Counted from the stretch's first letter, positions 47,954 through 58,478 are shown. The stretch is 64,000 bases of DNA from Aphanomyces cochlioides (GCA_019828595.1 JAHQRK010000011.1:744001-808000); one strand, 5' to 3'. The notes: generated by a model not told the origin, from the letters alone. Made by a program: numbers and translations.

Positions 47954-48438
47954 CGATTTCCTCTCCGTCCTCACTCTGCCAGCGTAGCCGCTCGTCCACA
48001 AGTACTTCGAGAATGACGTCATGACTCCGCAAAGGCCGTCGGCATCTCTGCTTTTCAGCATGTTGCGTTGGATCGAGATGAAATCCAGTGCAATGTTGCG
48101 CACGGACAGTTCAACAAAGACAAAATTTACGACGGCCATGTCGTCCGTCTGTGAATTTTATCTCTGGCACAAGCGACGGCATGGAACCCAGTGGCGATTT
48201 AGTCGGCCTTCACTGGCCAATTCCACTTCGCTCCATGCTGTCATGGAGCTGAATTTCACGACTTGGATTGCCGCGAGAGAGGCGTCAGCATTCCACGAAG
48301 GAGGATCACGCGATTCTTTCGAGAATTTCAAGGCAGACAGGCTCAGTGGGCAAAAGTTCACGATGGACTTTCCATGCAATCTTCCCCATGTCGTCGCTCG
48401 ACTTCATTTCCAATATTTGCACGAACAAGACGAGGGAA
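47954..48438. other. Intergenic between THO3 and SABATH-3; possible exon remnant
   Basis: No complete gene. After an acceptor-like 'cttttcag' near 48057 the plus strand reads 'HVALDRDEIQCNVAHGQ' to 'YDGHVVRL' and a stop (about 48058-48154), which looks like a last exon, but no upstream exon is recognised. Confidence 0.3.
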
Positions 48439-49498
48439 ATGCAAGGCAACGGCGCTTACAACAAAGCAGCAGTCTATCAGATGAGCCTCGTCGACCACAC
48501 GACGGACTTGCTCCATCAAGCCATGGCTCGTTTCGCGAAGAACACCGCGCAGAAGTCAAGCTACTGCATTGCTGACCTTGGTGCTTCTCAAGGCCGCAAT
48601 TCTCTCGAGCTCATTCAGCATATTCTGCGCCATCTTGATGAGTCTCTCCCAGATGTGCCCTCTCTCGAGAATTCCTCGTTCTCCATGAAGATCAGCCGTC
48701 GAATGACTTTGGATCGCTCCTCGAGACGCTCAACTCGCCTCAGTCGTATATTCACTCGTATCCTAACGTGTACACGGGCGCCATCTCCAAGAGTTTCTAC
48801 GAGCGACTCGTGCCAGCCGCGTCGGTCGACATCTTTGTCACGTACATTTCAACCCACTGGTTGTCCAAGGTGCCGACGCCTTTGCCAGGCTCCACGGTGT
48901 TCATCAACGACCCCGAGCGCACCAAGACTCTCCCCTCGAGTACTTTGGCTGCATGGCATCAAGCTGCCCATGAAGATCTCGTGAGATTTCTTCGCCTCCG
49001 CGCTCAAGAACTTGTCGACAATGGCAGTTTGTGCATGACTGCTGTGTCTGACATGGGCAGTGAACGCTCTCTCCAGCAGCTTGACGTCATGACTCGTGCA
49101 TTGGAAGATCTTGTAGACATGGGAAGCTTTCCCGTGCATCGTTGGATCGCATGGCGGTCGGGTACTTGAAGCGAACGACTGCTGAGTTCCTGGCTGCGTT
49201 GGACCAAGTGCCTGAGCTCCAAGTGCATGAATACCAGCACGTCCCGATCGACTATACGTTTGGTCGACCTCAAGATGCAGCGGCCTTCTTTCTGTCGATC
49301 CACAAGCCGTCATTTGAAGCCGGCATGACTGAGAAGGAGCGGCAAGATCCTTGTTTGGAAGAGGCCCTCATGGACTGCATGATCAAGCGCTTCAGCGACG
49401 CTTTAAATGGCAGTAGTGAGCCTTTCTATGCCTCCATCGTCTGCGGGTACTTCTACGTCCACTGCTCTCGCCGTCCCCGTGCGACTCGAATCCCTTAA
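48439..49498 (+). pseudogene. SABATH methyltransferase (SABATH-3) with two frameshifts
   Basis: From the ATG at 48439 ('MQGNGAYNKAAVYQMSLVD') through SAM motif 'CIADLGASQGRNSLEL' the frame is good. Near 48660 it shifts ('FLVLHEDQPSNDFGSLL' in a second frame), continues with 'PNVYTGAISKSFYERL' and 'FVTYISTHWLSKVPTPL', then shifts again near 49128 before 'LDRMAVGYLKRTTAEF'. It ends 'HCSRRPRATRIP' and TAA at 49498. All family motifs are present, so only two small indels separate it from an intact enzyme gene; a sequencing error cannot be excluded. An AATAAA-like signal follows at 49519. Confidence 0.85.
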
Positions 49499-49797
49499 GA
49501 GACCACTTCCATGTTATCAATAAAATACAGTACGGACGTCAATCAGCTCCCATCCATGCAGGAGCTTGAGCCTGCCTTCGATCAAATGCATCATCATTTG
49601 AAGGAAAGCGCATGGTGCGCTTGTTTCCGCTGCTCTATTTGTTGCTGGAGATTCATGGATAGCGTCAAGGAATGGCCTTGCGACCGCAGCGCACGGTCAA
49701 TGTCGTACTTGAACTTGACGACAAAATGCCACCATGTCGAGTGCCGTTGGAGATTCCGCCTGGGTCATTTTGCGATTTGACCACACGAGAAACAACC

Positions 49798-50850
49798 ATG
49801 GAAGGAAACGGAGCGTACAACAAAGCGGCTGTCTGCCAAATGGGTCTCGTCGACATCACGTCAGACCTCCTTAACCAAGCCATGGCTCGCTTTGCAAAGA
49901 ACGTCCAGCCCAAGACGAGCTACTGCATCGCCGACCTTGGGGCTTCTCAAGGACGCAACTCTCTCACGCTCATTCATCATATTCTACGCCACCTCCAAGC
50001 CAATTTCCACCAAGATGCCGCTCCAGAGTACTTGGTCCTCCACGAAGGTCAACCCTCCAACGATTACGCCACGCTCCTCGACACGATCACCTCGCCAGCG
50101 TCCTATGTCCACTCGTCTCCCAATGTGTAGAATGGAGTCATCTCCAAGAGCTTCTTCGAGCGACTTGTGCCTGCCGCATCGGTCGACATTTTCGTGTCGT
50201 ACATCTCAATGCAATGGATGTCCCATGTGCCAACGCCACTGCCTCGTGATATCTTTTTGATTGACGACCCTGAATGCGTCAAGAGTCTTTCACCGGTGGA
50301 TATGGCCAAGTGGCGACACGCAGGTCATGACGACCTCGTCAACTTCCTGCATCTTCGTGCAACAGAGCTGGTTGACAATGGCAGCTTAAGTCTGGCATAT
50401 CCGTCGAACGATGGTAATCAAGATATGTTTGACTACTTCAGCATGACTCGAGATGGATTGAGAGACACCGTAGCCATGGGCGGACTATCAAGTACAACGC
50501 TCGATCGCATCGCGGTGGCATCGATCCTCCGCACGACGGACGACTTTTTAGCTGCGGCTGCTCAAGTCCCCGAGCTCCAAGTGCATGACTACCACCATGT
50601 TCGGTTGGATGTGAGGTTCAATCACGCCTCGGAGCTTGTGAATTTCTTCACGTCGACGTGCTTACCAACGACCGAAGCAGCTATGACCGATGATGAGAGA
50701 AACAGCTCCTGCTTTCGACAAGTATACGATGCTTGCATGGCCAAGAGCTTGAGTCGAGTGATCGGCCGTCGAACGCGGCCATTCTATGAACATTTTCGAG
50801 TTTCCTACTTCTTCTGCCATTTAACTCGACGCGAGCGAGTGGCGCCGTAG
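49798..50850 (+). pseudogene. SABATH methyltransferase (SABATH-4) with one in-frame TAG
   Basis: 350-codon gene from the ATG at 49798 ('MEGNGAYNKAAVCQMGLVDITSD') with SAM motif 'CIADLGASQGRNSLTL', 'HPQPSNDYATLLDTI'-like region and 'SPNV', then TAG at 50128-50130 where paralogues have TAC (Tyr) in 'PNVYTG'. The frame then continues unbroken ('NGVISKSFFERLVPAASVDIFVSYISMQW') to 'FFCHLTRRERVAP'. A single nonsense change thus disables it. The same TAG is in the inverted copy at 2631-2633, so the change predates the duplication. It lies 300 bp downstream of SABATH-3 on the same strand, a tandem pair. Confidence 0.88.
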
Positions 50851-51340
50851 ACAGATATCAATCCTGTCAAACGTCTCTCTCTTCCCCAAGAACCGAGCGT
50901 CACGTACACAAGCAATGGAGTTTATTACTGTGGAGTCGGCTTTGAGAACTTTGAGGGCGTCCCTGTGTATATATAGCTCAACCAGAACTCAATGATCCTT
51001 CACGTATAATAACATTTCAAGTCATGTCTGATGTCGCCACTTCCAAGGCGTACAACAATGTGTCATTGTTGGTGTCCGTCCCATGGAAATGAGTGAGGAC
51101 ACGAAAGTTTGTCGACCACTTTTAGGAAATGAGCATTGCGCAATGTTGCCTTGGTGGTGGATCTCTTTTCGTAGTTGTCCATCTTCGAGCCAGAAGAGGC
51201 GAAAGAATCGGAAAAAAGAGTTGGCACAATCGAGTCGTGATCAACAAGGAACCAGATCTCTTTTGTGCAAAGTGTCATCGGATTTCCTGTGTGGAAGAAG
51301 AGATGCGAACACCGACACGGAACCCAATTCAATTCATCGA
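50018..51340. repeat. 1.3-kb inverted duplication, right arm
   Basis: Reverse complement of 1421-2743 with no net length change. It covers the 3' two-thirds of SABATH-4, a 173-bp spacer and the first part of a copia gag relic. It appears to be the parental side, because here the SABATH gene has its N-terminal part. Confidence 0.9.
51024..51340 (+). pseudogene. Degenerate copia gag relic (copy B)
   Basis: Starts with 'MSDVATSKAYNNVSLLV' matching the gag start 'MSTEGAASKGNNQSLLV', then stops and frame changes, 'MSIAQ', 'GGGSLF' and 'EPNSIH'. It is identical in content to the upstream half of copy A (1421-1737) and ends where the inverted duplication ends, shortly before a pogo-like element. 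Confidence 0.7.
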
Positions 51341-51382
51341 TTAACATGTAAAGAAAGTTTATTATACTTAACGTAAAAGACC

Positions 51383-51432
51383 AAAATCGAGCTGTGGATC
51401 AAAATCGAGCAGTGGATCAAAATCGAGCACCA
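51383..51432 (+). repeat. Three subterminal 18-bp repeats in pogo-like element 2
   Basis: The word 'caaaatcgagc' recurs three times at 18-bp steps, the first overlapping the terminal repeat. Such subterminal copies are candidate transposase-binding sites (inference). Confidence 0.7.
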
Positions 51433-51556
51433 ATAACGTATCAACAGCAGAACCTCCATAATACAATACTCGTAACAAAGATTTATCCGGACACCGGATA
51501 AATGTTCCCGCCTTAACTTGCGCGCGCATTTTGAGCCATTTATCAACTTGCCAAGA

Positions 51557-52490
51557 ATGGTAAAGACTCTTGGGGTCTCAACAACAAATCAAGTCAACGC
51601 CGCCGTGAGTCGTGTTTTGGCTGGTGAGACGTGCATTGCGGCAGCGCGAACGACAGGTGTTCCGTACTCAACATTTACAGCTCATGTGCGTGCCGCCAAG
51701 GCTGGACGACAGCTTCGAGCCAAGGGTCGCCCTCAAGCGTTGCCCAGGCTAGCTGAGAGTGATCTGGTTGCTTGGATAATTGGAATGCAACAACAGGGTT
51801 TTCCTGTAAAATGCCGAGATGTTATCATCAAGGCATGCAAAATGGGCCGCAAAATTGACCCCAACTTTATTCTAGGAGGAGGTTGGTAAACGTTTTTGAG
51901 ACAGACATCCAATTCTTGCTGACCGCAGGGCCCAAACAATATCGCGTGCTCGAAACTCTGTCGAATCAAGTGATATTGACGTTTTGTTTGACTTACTGCA
52001 GGGACAGATAGCCAAGCACAATATGTCTGAAAATCAAATTTGGAACATGGACGAAACTGCATTCGTTACACGAAAAAAGGGTGATAAAGTTGTTGCTGTA
52101 AGAGGCTCTCGAAATGTTTGGCGAGAGGTGGTTGACGCTAGTTTTCATCTCTCTATTGTTGCCTGTGTGCGAGCAGTTGGATATGTACAACCTCCTACGT
52201 ACATTTTCCCGGGTGACTCGATTGAGCGTGCCATTGCATCATCGTCCTCTGTGCCTGGGGCGACGGTTACAACAGCCCCGAAGGGATGGATGAATGAAGA
52301 AATCTTTATTGCCTGGCTTCAAAAGTTTTCTGCATCTATACCCCCTGAAAATCGTCCGTCATTGCTCATTGTCGATGGTTTGGCTGCGCATTGTACATTT
52401 GATGTCATTGAGCTTGCACAAGAACTCGGGATTATTAATCTTTGTTTGCCATCCAATGCAACACATCTTTTACAACCAACAAACATTTGA
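51557..52490 (+). pseudogene. Pogo-like transposase, second family, C-terminally broken
   Basis: Exon 1 51557-51885 and exon 2 from 51929, separated by a 43-bp GT-AG intron in correct phase. The N-terminus has a psq-type helix-turn-helix ('NAAVSRVLAGETCIAAARTTGVPYSTF'). The DDE_1 domain shows 'IWNMDETAF', 'SLLIVDGLAAH' and 'PSNATHLLQP', but directly after 'LLQP' the expected catalytic Asp is displaced by a roughly 25-bp insertion carrying the TGA at 52488. The frame 'DVAVFKSFKNAIEKG' resumes behind it (to about 52577). The third catalytic residue is therefore cut off and the protein is probably inactive. Confidence 0.8.
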
Positions 52491-52647
52491 ATAAAGTTAT
52501 CTCCTCGATGTTGCAGTCTTTAAATCGTTCAAAAACGCGATTGAAAAGGGTATATTTGAAGCTATGATAAACGAAGGTAAGTTTAAATGCTGCATGAATG
52601 TTAACGTTAACACACACGACAAAAAACCGACAAATTTCAGACTTGTG

Positions 52648-52803
52648 ATTGGACAACCGACACCAAATCTTTCGCTTATTGGTCGAAATTTCATTCTTCA
52701 CACTTGATTGGACGAGGAGGTTGTCGCGGCAGACACCTATCGTTAACATTTAACATGTACAGCGTTTGATTGGCTAAATCCCTAAAACTCACTGTGTGAT
52801 TGG
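52648..52803 (+). promoter_or_regulatory. Regularly spaced ATTGG array (five boxes)
   Basis: ATTGG occurs at 52648, 52678, 52707, 52769 and 52799: steps of 30, 29, 62 and 30 bp, all in one orientation. The 62-bp step is two periods with one box missing. This resembles a multi-CCAAT promoter, but no gene start follows directly. Confidence 0.5.
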
Positions 52804-53126
52804 TCTGTCATAGATCTATCGTCGTGCAGATTGAGCTTCACGGTAAAGGAAACCTCAATGAATGAAATCAAGCAGCTTAATCCTACATTCCGCAGATGAC
52901 GCTTCATTACCATATTGTCATATAGCGTTAATGACGCTCCTTAAACAATGTGACCAAAGGTGATGAGTCTCAAAGATACTTGGTTTATCTTACTGCATGA
53001 TCAAGAGTGTCCGCTTAAATATTACGTGATTTTGGAGCGAGACCTTGATGTATGTGTGATGCTCTCGATCAAAAATTGAGCGCACCAAGCCTGAATCCGA
53101 AGTTGGCTTCAAAATCGCCTGATTTT

Positions 53127-53561
53127 GTACTATAGCTTTCAACTCAATATGATTAACACCAAAATCGTAACGTTTCCAAAACACACTGTAATTTAAAGTA
53201 ATTAATCTGTCATGGTTGGCAGTCAGATGACTACCAGCCATGACAGATCCAGATTGAGTATAATGGTTAAAGAAACCGCAATAAACGAAATCAAGTAGCT
53301 GTATTCTACATTCTGCACGAGAGTCTCACTTGCATATAGCGCTCATGGTGTTCTTGAATCTATGCGACCAACTGTGATGAGTCTCAAAGATGACTCTTGC
53401 GTTATCTACGGCATGATCGAGAGTGTGGATCAAAAGTCACTTCAATTTCAGACGATATTGGAGCGAGATCTTGATGCACCCTACGTGCTCTCAATCAATG
53501 ATCAAAAGTCTTAACTAGTTTGCATGCTGAATTAATCATATTGAGTTGAAAGCTATAGTAC
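53127..53561. repeat. 29-bp inverted repeat enclosing about 435 bp
   Basis: 53127-53155 and 53533-53561 are perfect reverse complements (29 bp, starting GTACTATAGCTTTCAACTCA). They may be ends of a small nested non-autonomous element or part of a fold-back structure inside the pogo-like element. Confidence 0.7.
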
Positions 53562-53797
53562 TGACACAAGACATTGTCTTCTGAAATCACATAGCATGTG
53601 TAGTAGAGTTAGAATGTGAGGCCTTAACTCGAGAGGTGTCGATTTCTATGTTGACGAAGTCAATGAGAATATCATACTTTCATTCTTTTCGACCAACCAT
53701 AAAATTGTCGGATAAAATTGTCGTGTCGTCCATTTTATCTATACATGAACGTCAAGTTGAAAAAAATATGTGCTCGATTTTGGTCTTTTACGTTAAG

Positions 53798-54949
53798 TAT
53801 TTTGTGACTTTTCAACATGCCAGCTGTGGGATGATGGGATAAGCTTTCGGGGTTCCAATCGGGACTACAGTTAGTGTGGTGTGTCTTGTTCCGAGGGAAG
53901 TGTGTACGAGGATATCTCCGATATCCCACTTCACCGAAGGTTAGTTCCTTCTGGAGGGGTGTCTGGTGTTGTTGCTGTTGTTGCTGTTGCGGTATGCATT
54001 TCTTGAAATTTGTAGACTCACGAAGTTCGAATTTTATCAAATGGGTAATATGGGTATTATGTATTGAACTCGAATTTCGAATCATCAGTTACCATAACAA
54101 CACCTATTTGTTCTTAAAGGACCCAAAATAAGAACGATTATGTTTGCCAGTAAAATAACGTAATGTATCCGGGCGAAAAGTTTAAATAAATGAAAATAAC
54201 AGCACTTATGGGGTTCCACCAACGTTCCACCATCTTCCACCATCCGGATAATTTGGCTATATCTGGTGAAATCACACAATGTCATCAACATAAAGGCCAG
54301 AAACAATTCACTAGCTCAGTTCTCTCGTGAGCAAGGGCTTATGCTTTCGAAATAACTAAATTGATGTTACTAGAAGATACATATCGAACTGCATATAAGG
54401 TAGCTCATGCGCACACCTGTAAAATCGCCATGAAAATCTACTTTTGTGCGTTCTGCTTGCGAGTATACTACTTAGTATTTAGCTAGGATGCAAGAAAACC
54501 ACCATCTTTGATTGATTCCTGTACAATTGTTATCCCTCGTGGAGCTGTTTCCTCCATGGCACACATAAATTTGCCCCAAGAGGTGATCACTGCATGTTGC
54601 CTGACACAGGACTACATACATTTCTTTGAGGAATCACTGTCAAGGTCGGATAATAATTTTATCTGGACATATGTTCCACCAAGTTCCACCCTCAATACAA
54701 GTTATGTACTGAAGTCAATACGAGCAAACAAGAACCTTTATGTGAAGAACCTCGGAAACAAAATCTTTAGCATACTAGAATCATAGCCTTAACAAACAAC
54801 AAAACACTCGACGATAAAACATATCACTGACTACGTTATCCTGCCTTAAACATAAAACTTTAACTCCGCTATTGAGCCATAAAACTAGAGTCCTTATCAT
54901 ACCTTAAACATAAATCACTGACCTTCAACGTAAAACTATAACTCCGTTA
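53798..54949. other. Non-coding; GTT/GCT microsatellite and start of a satellite
   Basis: No supportable gene. A short imperfect 'gttgttgct' microsatellite lies at about 53968-53992. A 76-codon frame near 54558-54786 has no recognisable content. From about 54785 the 150-bp satellite begins. Confidence 0.45.
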
Positions 54950-55106
54950 GAGCATCTCCAACCCACTAGCCATAGTCATAGCCAATTCACCCAAGTTGAG
55001 ACAATTTAAGCTATAGCTATTTTTGGAATCCACACCCAGGCGTTGCTAAAATGAAACTTTGCATCTCCAAACCTTGGCAACATTCAACACATCGTCTGCC
55101 TTAATC

Positions 55107-56486
55107 ATGGATCCAGGATTCATCAATGCCCTGACAGCAATATCCCAAGCATCTGCGACGAACATTGCCTTCTTGAACCTAGTTAGACAACGACAGGTAC
55201 AAAGAAAGCGACAAAAGCGTAGACCGGGTGGGTCTAGACCTGGTCGAAAGCCGAATATGAACCGTGACTTCAAAGGTGGCGATGAACAAATCTTCCGGGA
55301 TTATTTCAGTGTGAGATCAGTTTATGACGATCGATTGTTTAGACGAAGATTTCGCATGCAAAAGGGACTCTTTCTACGAATTCTAGAAGCCGTCCAGAGG
55401 CAAGATCCCTGGTTCAGCCAGAAATACGATGCGATTTCAAACAAACCATGTATCTCGCCGTTGCAGAAAGTAGTGGCAGCATTACGGATCATGGCATATG
55501 GATGTGCAGCTGATGCTTGTGATGAATACGTTCGCATCGGAGAATCTACTGCTGATCTTGCTCTGGTTCATTTTTGCAAAGCTATTATCGACTGCTTTGG
55601 TGTGTTGAATATCTACGTTCTCCAAATTCGTCTGATCTTCAGAAGATTTTGAGGTAATTGATTGTTTAGTACCATTCCTTCTACTGCTCATGATGTGTGT
55701 CATAGATATAGCGATGCAAGGGGCTTTCCTGGTATGGCTGGTTCAATTGATTGTTATGCATGGAAATGGGAAAAGTGTCCTTCTGCTTACAAAGGAGCTT
55801 ACACTGGAGATAAAGGTACTTCAATCATGCTAGAAGCCATCGTTGATCATCGTACTTGGGTTTGGCATGCATTTGCTGGAGTACCAGGTTCGATGAATGA
55901 TATCAATGTTCTTCAACGTTCAACTTGCCTTGACGAAATCATTAATGGCAGACTACCAGAAGTAGAATTCGTTATCAATGGCAAGACATATAGGACACCC
56001 TACTGGCTCTCCGACGGGATTTACCCAGAGTGGTCTACGTTTGTTAAAACTATCCCGGATCCACTTACTGCTGATCGCAAGCATTTTGCTAAACTACAAG
56101 AATCATACCGAAAATACGTTGAGCGATTTTTCGGTATACTTCAAGGTCGATTTGCAATAGTTAAGCGACCATCTCGCTTCTGGTCTGTGAAGAAAATGGT
56201 CTCAATCATCACAGCGTGTTGTATTCTACACAATATGATTGTCGAAGACGAAGAGCATACCTATCATCTAATCGACTTTGACAAGAACTCACGACGAAAA
56301 TCAAGCCTTGCACGTGTCAACGACAACAATGACGATCAACCATTTGCCATGGCACGCCCAAATTTGATGCCAGCAACTTTATCACAAAAGATAAAACACA
56401 TTCAGTTGATACAAGATCGGGCAGCTCACCACCAGTTGAAGAACGATCTAATTGCGCACTGTTGGACTGAAAGAGGTCGTAAGTAG
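55107..56486 (+). pseudogene. Harbinger transposase, one intron and one frameshift
   Basis: Begins at the ATG at 55107 ('MDPGFINALTAISQ'), with 'FRDYFSVRSVYDDRLFRRRFRMQKGLFLRI' typical of the family N-terminus. A GT-AG intron at 55654-55705 joins 'DLQKIL' to 'YSDARGFPGMAGSIDC'. Catalytic residues lie in 'GSIDCYAW' (D), 'PGSMNDINVL' (D) and 'YVERFFGILQGRF' (E). The exon-1 frame is off by one relative to the intron phase: the GTGTGT run near 55600 has a -1 or +2 change. Without it the protein would be complete at about 440 residues. It would cut at the terminal repeats together with the Myb-like partner. Confidence 0.85.
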
Positions 56487-56527
56487 AGAACACATTTTTC
56501 TGTATTACGATTAAGCAGAGCGATAAG

Positions 56528-57319
56528 CTATTTACTACTATCTCTAACACGTTGACGAGCCCACATGATGTACTCTTTAGCGTCTTCATCGAGATCATTG
56601 ATGTTGATTGAAAATAAAGCCAATTCTTCTTGACTTGCTCTTTTCGCCATCTCGTTTGCAGTATTAGCTTTTTGTGTTTCTGCCATTTGTTGAACGCTTT
56701 CAGCAATACGTTGCATAACTTCACGCTGCTCGTTGACGAAGGAAACTATTGCAGCGCTTGTTTCATGTTCGATCTCGACATGTTTTGCTTCAAGTTTTGC
56801 TCTTTTGGAGCCCATGGGACGATCATGTTTTTGAGTTGTCAAAGCCATAGGAGTGTCAAGCGAGCCAATGGCAATTGAATTGTCCTGGTCTGCAGAGCAA
56901 TCGACGCTGGGGACGTTGAAAAACTTCGGAGACTCACGTTGGAGATATTCCCACACATCCCGATGCCTAAAGACTTTACCTTCGATAGACTGGAAGGCAA
57001 ACAAACCGTCCGACACCTGGTCTTCATATCGTTTTCCAGATTCATTTTTGTCCTCCACCTTCTTAACATATCCAGCAAACTTGGACACGAGCCTATGCAG
57101 GGTACTCCATCGATGAGGCAAACTTGACGACACTCGTTTTGTATCGGGAACAAGATGCTTGAATTCGTCGTGCACACGATTCCAGAAAGCACCTGCCTTT
57201 TGACCGTTTCCGACAATGGGATCATGAGATACGACCACGTACGCACGAGCTAACGACATGTCTTCTACTTCGGTCCAGCCTAGGCCTCTGCGACCTCTCT
57301 TCACCTCTATTTCACTCAT
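56528..57319 (-). CDS. Harbinger Myb/SANT-like DNA-binding partner protein
   Basis: 263 residues from the ATG at 57319 ('MSEIEVKRGRRGLGWTEVEDMSLARAYVVVS'). The N-terminal trihelix/SANT-like region has the spaced tryptophans ('GWTEVED', 'FWNRVHDEF', 'RWSTLHRLV'). A 'NAM-associated'-like basic middle ('MGSKRAKLEAK') and a helical C-terminus follow. In Harbinger elements this protein binds the element ends and helps the transposase enter the nucleus. It is convergent with the transposase, 41 bp apart. The frame is unbroken. Confidence 0.8.
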   Translation of the reverse strand: MSEIEVKRGRRGLGWTEVEDMSLARAYVVVSHDPIVGNGQKAGAFWNRVHDEFKHLVPDTKRVSSSLPHRWSTLHRLVSKFAGYVKKVEDKNESGKRYEDQVSDGLFAFQSIEGKVFRHRDVWEYLQRESPKFFNVPSVDCSADQDNSIAIGSLDTPMALTTQKHDRPMGSKRAKLEAKHVEIEHETSAAIVSFVNEQREVMQRIAESVQQMAETQKANTANEMAKRASQEELALFSININDLDEDAKEYIMWARQRVRDSSK

Positions 57320-58129
57320 GGCAGATCTTTCCAAAATGATGAGAATGCGAGGAGTCGCCGCCAAAGAATGTATGTATGCCGTTTGGCCAGGAATTTACTT
57401 GCCTAGCTATCTTGGTGAAATATAGCTACGCAAGCATGTAAATTTAGCTATAGCTAGCCTGGGTGGATGTCTTTTCTAGCTATAATATGGCTATGGCTAG
57501 GATAATAGCTACCGGTTGGAGAGGCTCTTACTGAGCCATAAAACTAGAATCCTTATCCTACCTTAAACATAAATCTTTAAGATATTAGAGCCATAGCTTT
57601 ACAAACAATTAAACATTCGACGACAAAACATATCACTGACTACATTATCCAGCCTTAAACATTAAATTTTAACTCCGATACTGAGCCATAAAACTAGAGT
57701 CCTTATCCTACCTTGAATATAAATCTTTAAGATATTAGAGCCATAGCTTTACAAACAATTAAACATTCGACGACAAAACATATCACTGACTACATTATCC
57801 AGCCTTAAACATTAAATTTTAACTCCGATACTGAGCCATAAAACTAGAGTCCTTATCCTACCTTGAATATAAATCTATAGCATTCTCCAGCCATAGTTTC
57901 AACAAACAATTAAACATTCGACGACAAAACATATCACTGACTACGTTATCCCGACTTAAACATAAGACTATACCTCCGTTACTGAGCCATAAAATTAGAG
58001 CCCTTATCCAACCTTAACCATAAATCTATAGCATTCTACAGCCATAGTTTCAACAAACAATTAAACATTCGACGATAAAACATATCACTGACTAAGTTTT
58101 ACCTCCGTAAACATAAAACTATAAACAAC

Positions 58130-58478
58130 ACACTCAGTCTCCTCATAGAACTACTCGCACAGTCAAACTAGAATATATAGATCGCACACTCATCCTAGAC
58201 GACACAGACGAGATAGATGCAGGAGCCTTCGTTGTCTGAATATGAAAAGTACATCTCATTATTTAAATACACGACGCACTGTGGCTCCTGATAGAGCTGC
58301 TCACACAGTCAAACTAGAATAAATAGGTCGCACACTCATCCTAGACGACACAGACGAGATAGATGCAGGAGCCTTCGTTGTCTGAATATGAAAAGTACAT
58401 CTCATTATTTAAAATACACGACGCACTGTGGCTCCTGATAGAGCTGCTCACACAGTCAAACTAGAATAAATAGGTTCA
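58130..58478. repeat. Second tandem repeat, ~146-bp unit, about 2.3 copies
   Basis: 'cgcacactcatcctagacgac' recurs at 58183 and 58329, and 'gagctgctcacacagtcaaac' repeats after each. Copies are nearly identical. It directly abuts the 150-bp satellite. Confidence 0.8.

Larger units (their letters stand above)
51367..53797 (+). mobile_element. Second pogo-like transposon (2431 bp), degenerate
   Basis: Terminal inverted repeats of 26 bp (51367-51392 and 53772-53797, starting CTTAACGTAAAAGACCAAAA) are flanked by TA (51365-51366, 53798-53799). The left end has three copies of an 18-bp subterminal repeat (about 51383-51432). A transposase gene lies in the left half. The right half (52.6-53.7 kb) is non-coding, with regularly spaced ATTGG boxes, two diverged copies of a ~240-bp segment (around 52840-53090 and 53255-53520) and a 29-bp internal inverted repeat. 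This element is unrelated in its terminal repeats to the one at 15253-16986. Confidence 0.88.
54950..57527. mobile_element. PIF/Harbinger DNA transposon (2578 bp)
   Basis: Ends read GAGCATCTCCAACC (54950) and its imperfect inverse at 57514-57527. TTA is duplicated at 54947-54949 and 57528-57530, the 3-bp target duplication of this superfamily. Inside are two convergent genes, a DDE_Tnp_4 transposase and a Myb/SANT-like protein, the standard two-gene content of Harbinger elements. Subterminal sequence is rich in 'agctatagct' words. Confidence 0.9.
54785..58130. repeat. 150-bp satellite, about five units, interrupted by the Harbinger element
   Basis: Units containing 'cgacgacaaaacatatcactgac' to 'actgagccataaaactagag' recur at 150-151-bp steps: 'ccatag' marks at 57591, 57741, 57891 and 58042. 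A further diverged unit lies left of the Harbinger element (54785-54949). The 57591 and 57741 units are almost identical. Confidence 0.8.

Noticed and set aside
48021..48984. Long overlapping plus-strand frames across the THO3-SABATH-3 spacer
   Set aside because: They run out of frame with SABATH-3 and show no family motif; they are shadows of the SABATH coding bias plus chance openness.
54558..54786. 76-codon plus frame before the satellite
   Set aside because: No motif, no intron or promoter support, and it runs into repeat sequence.
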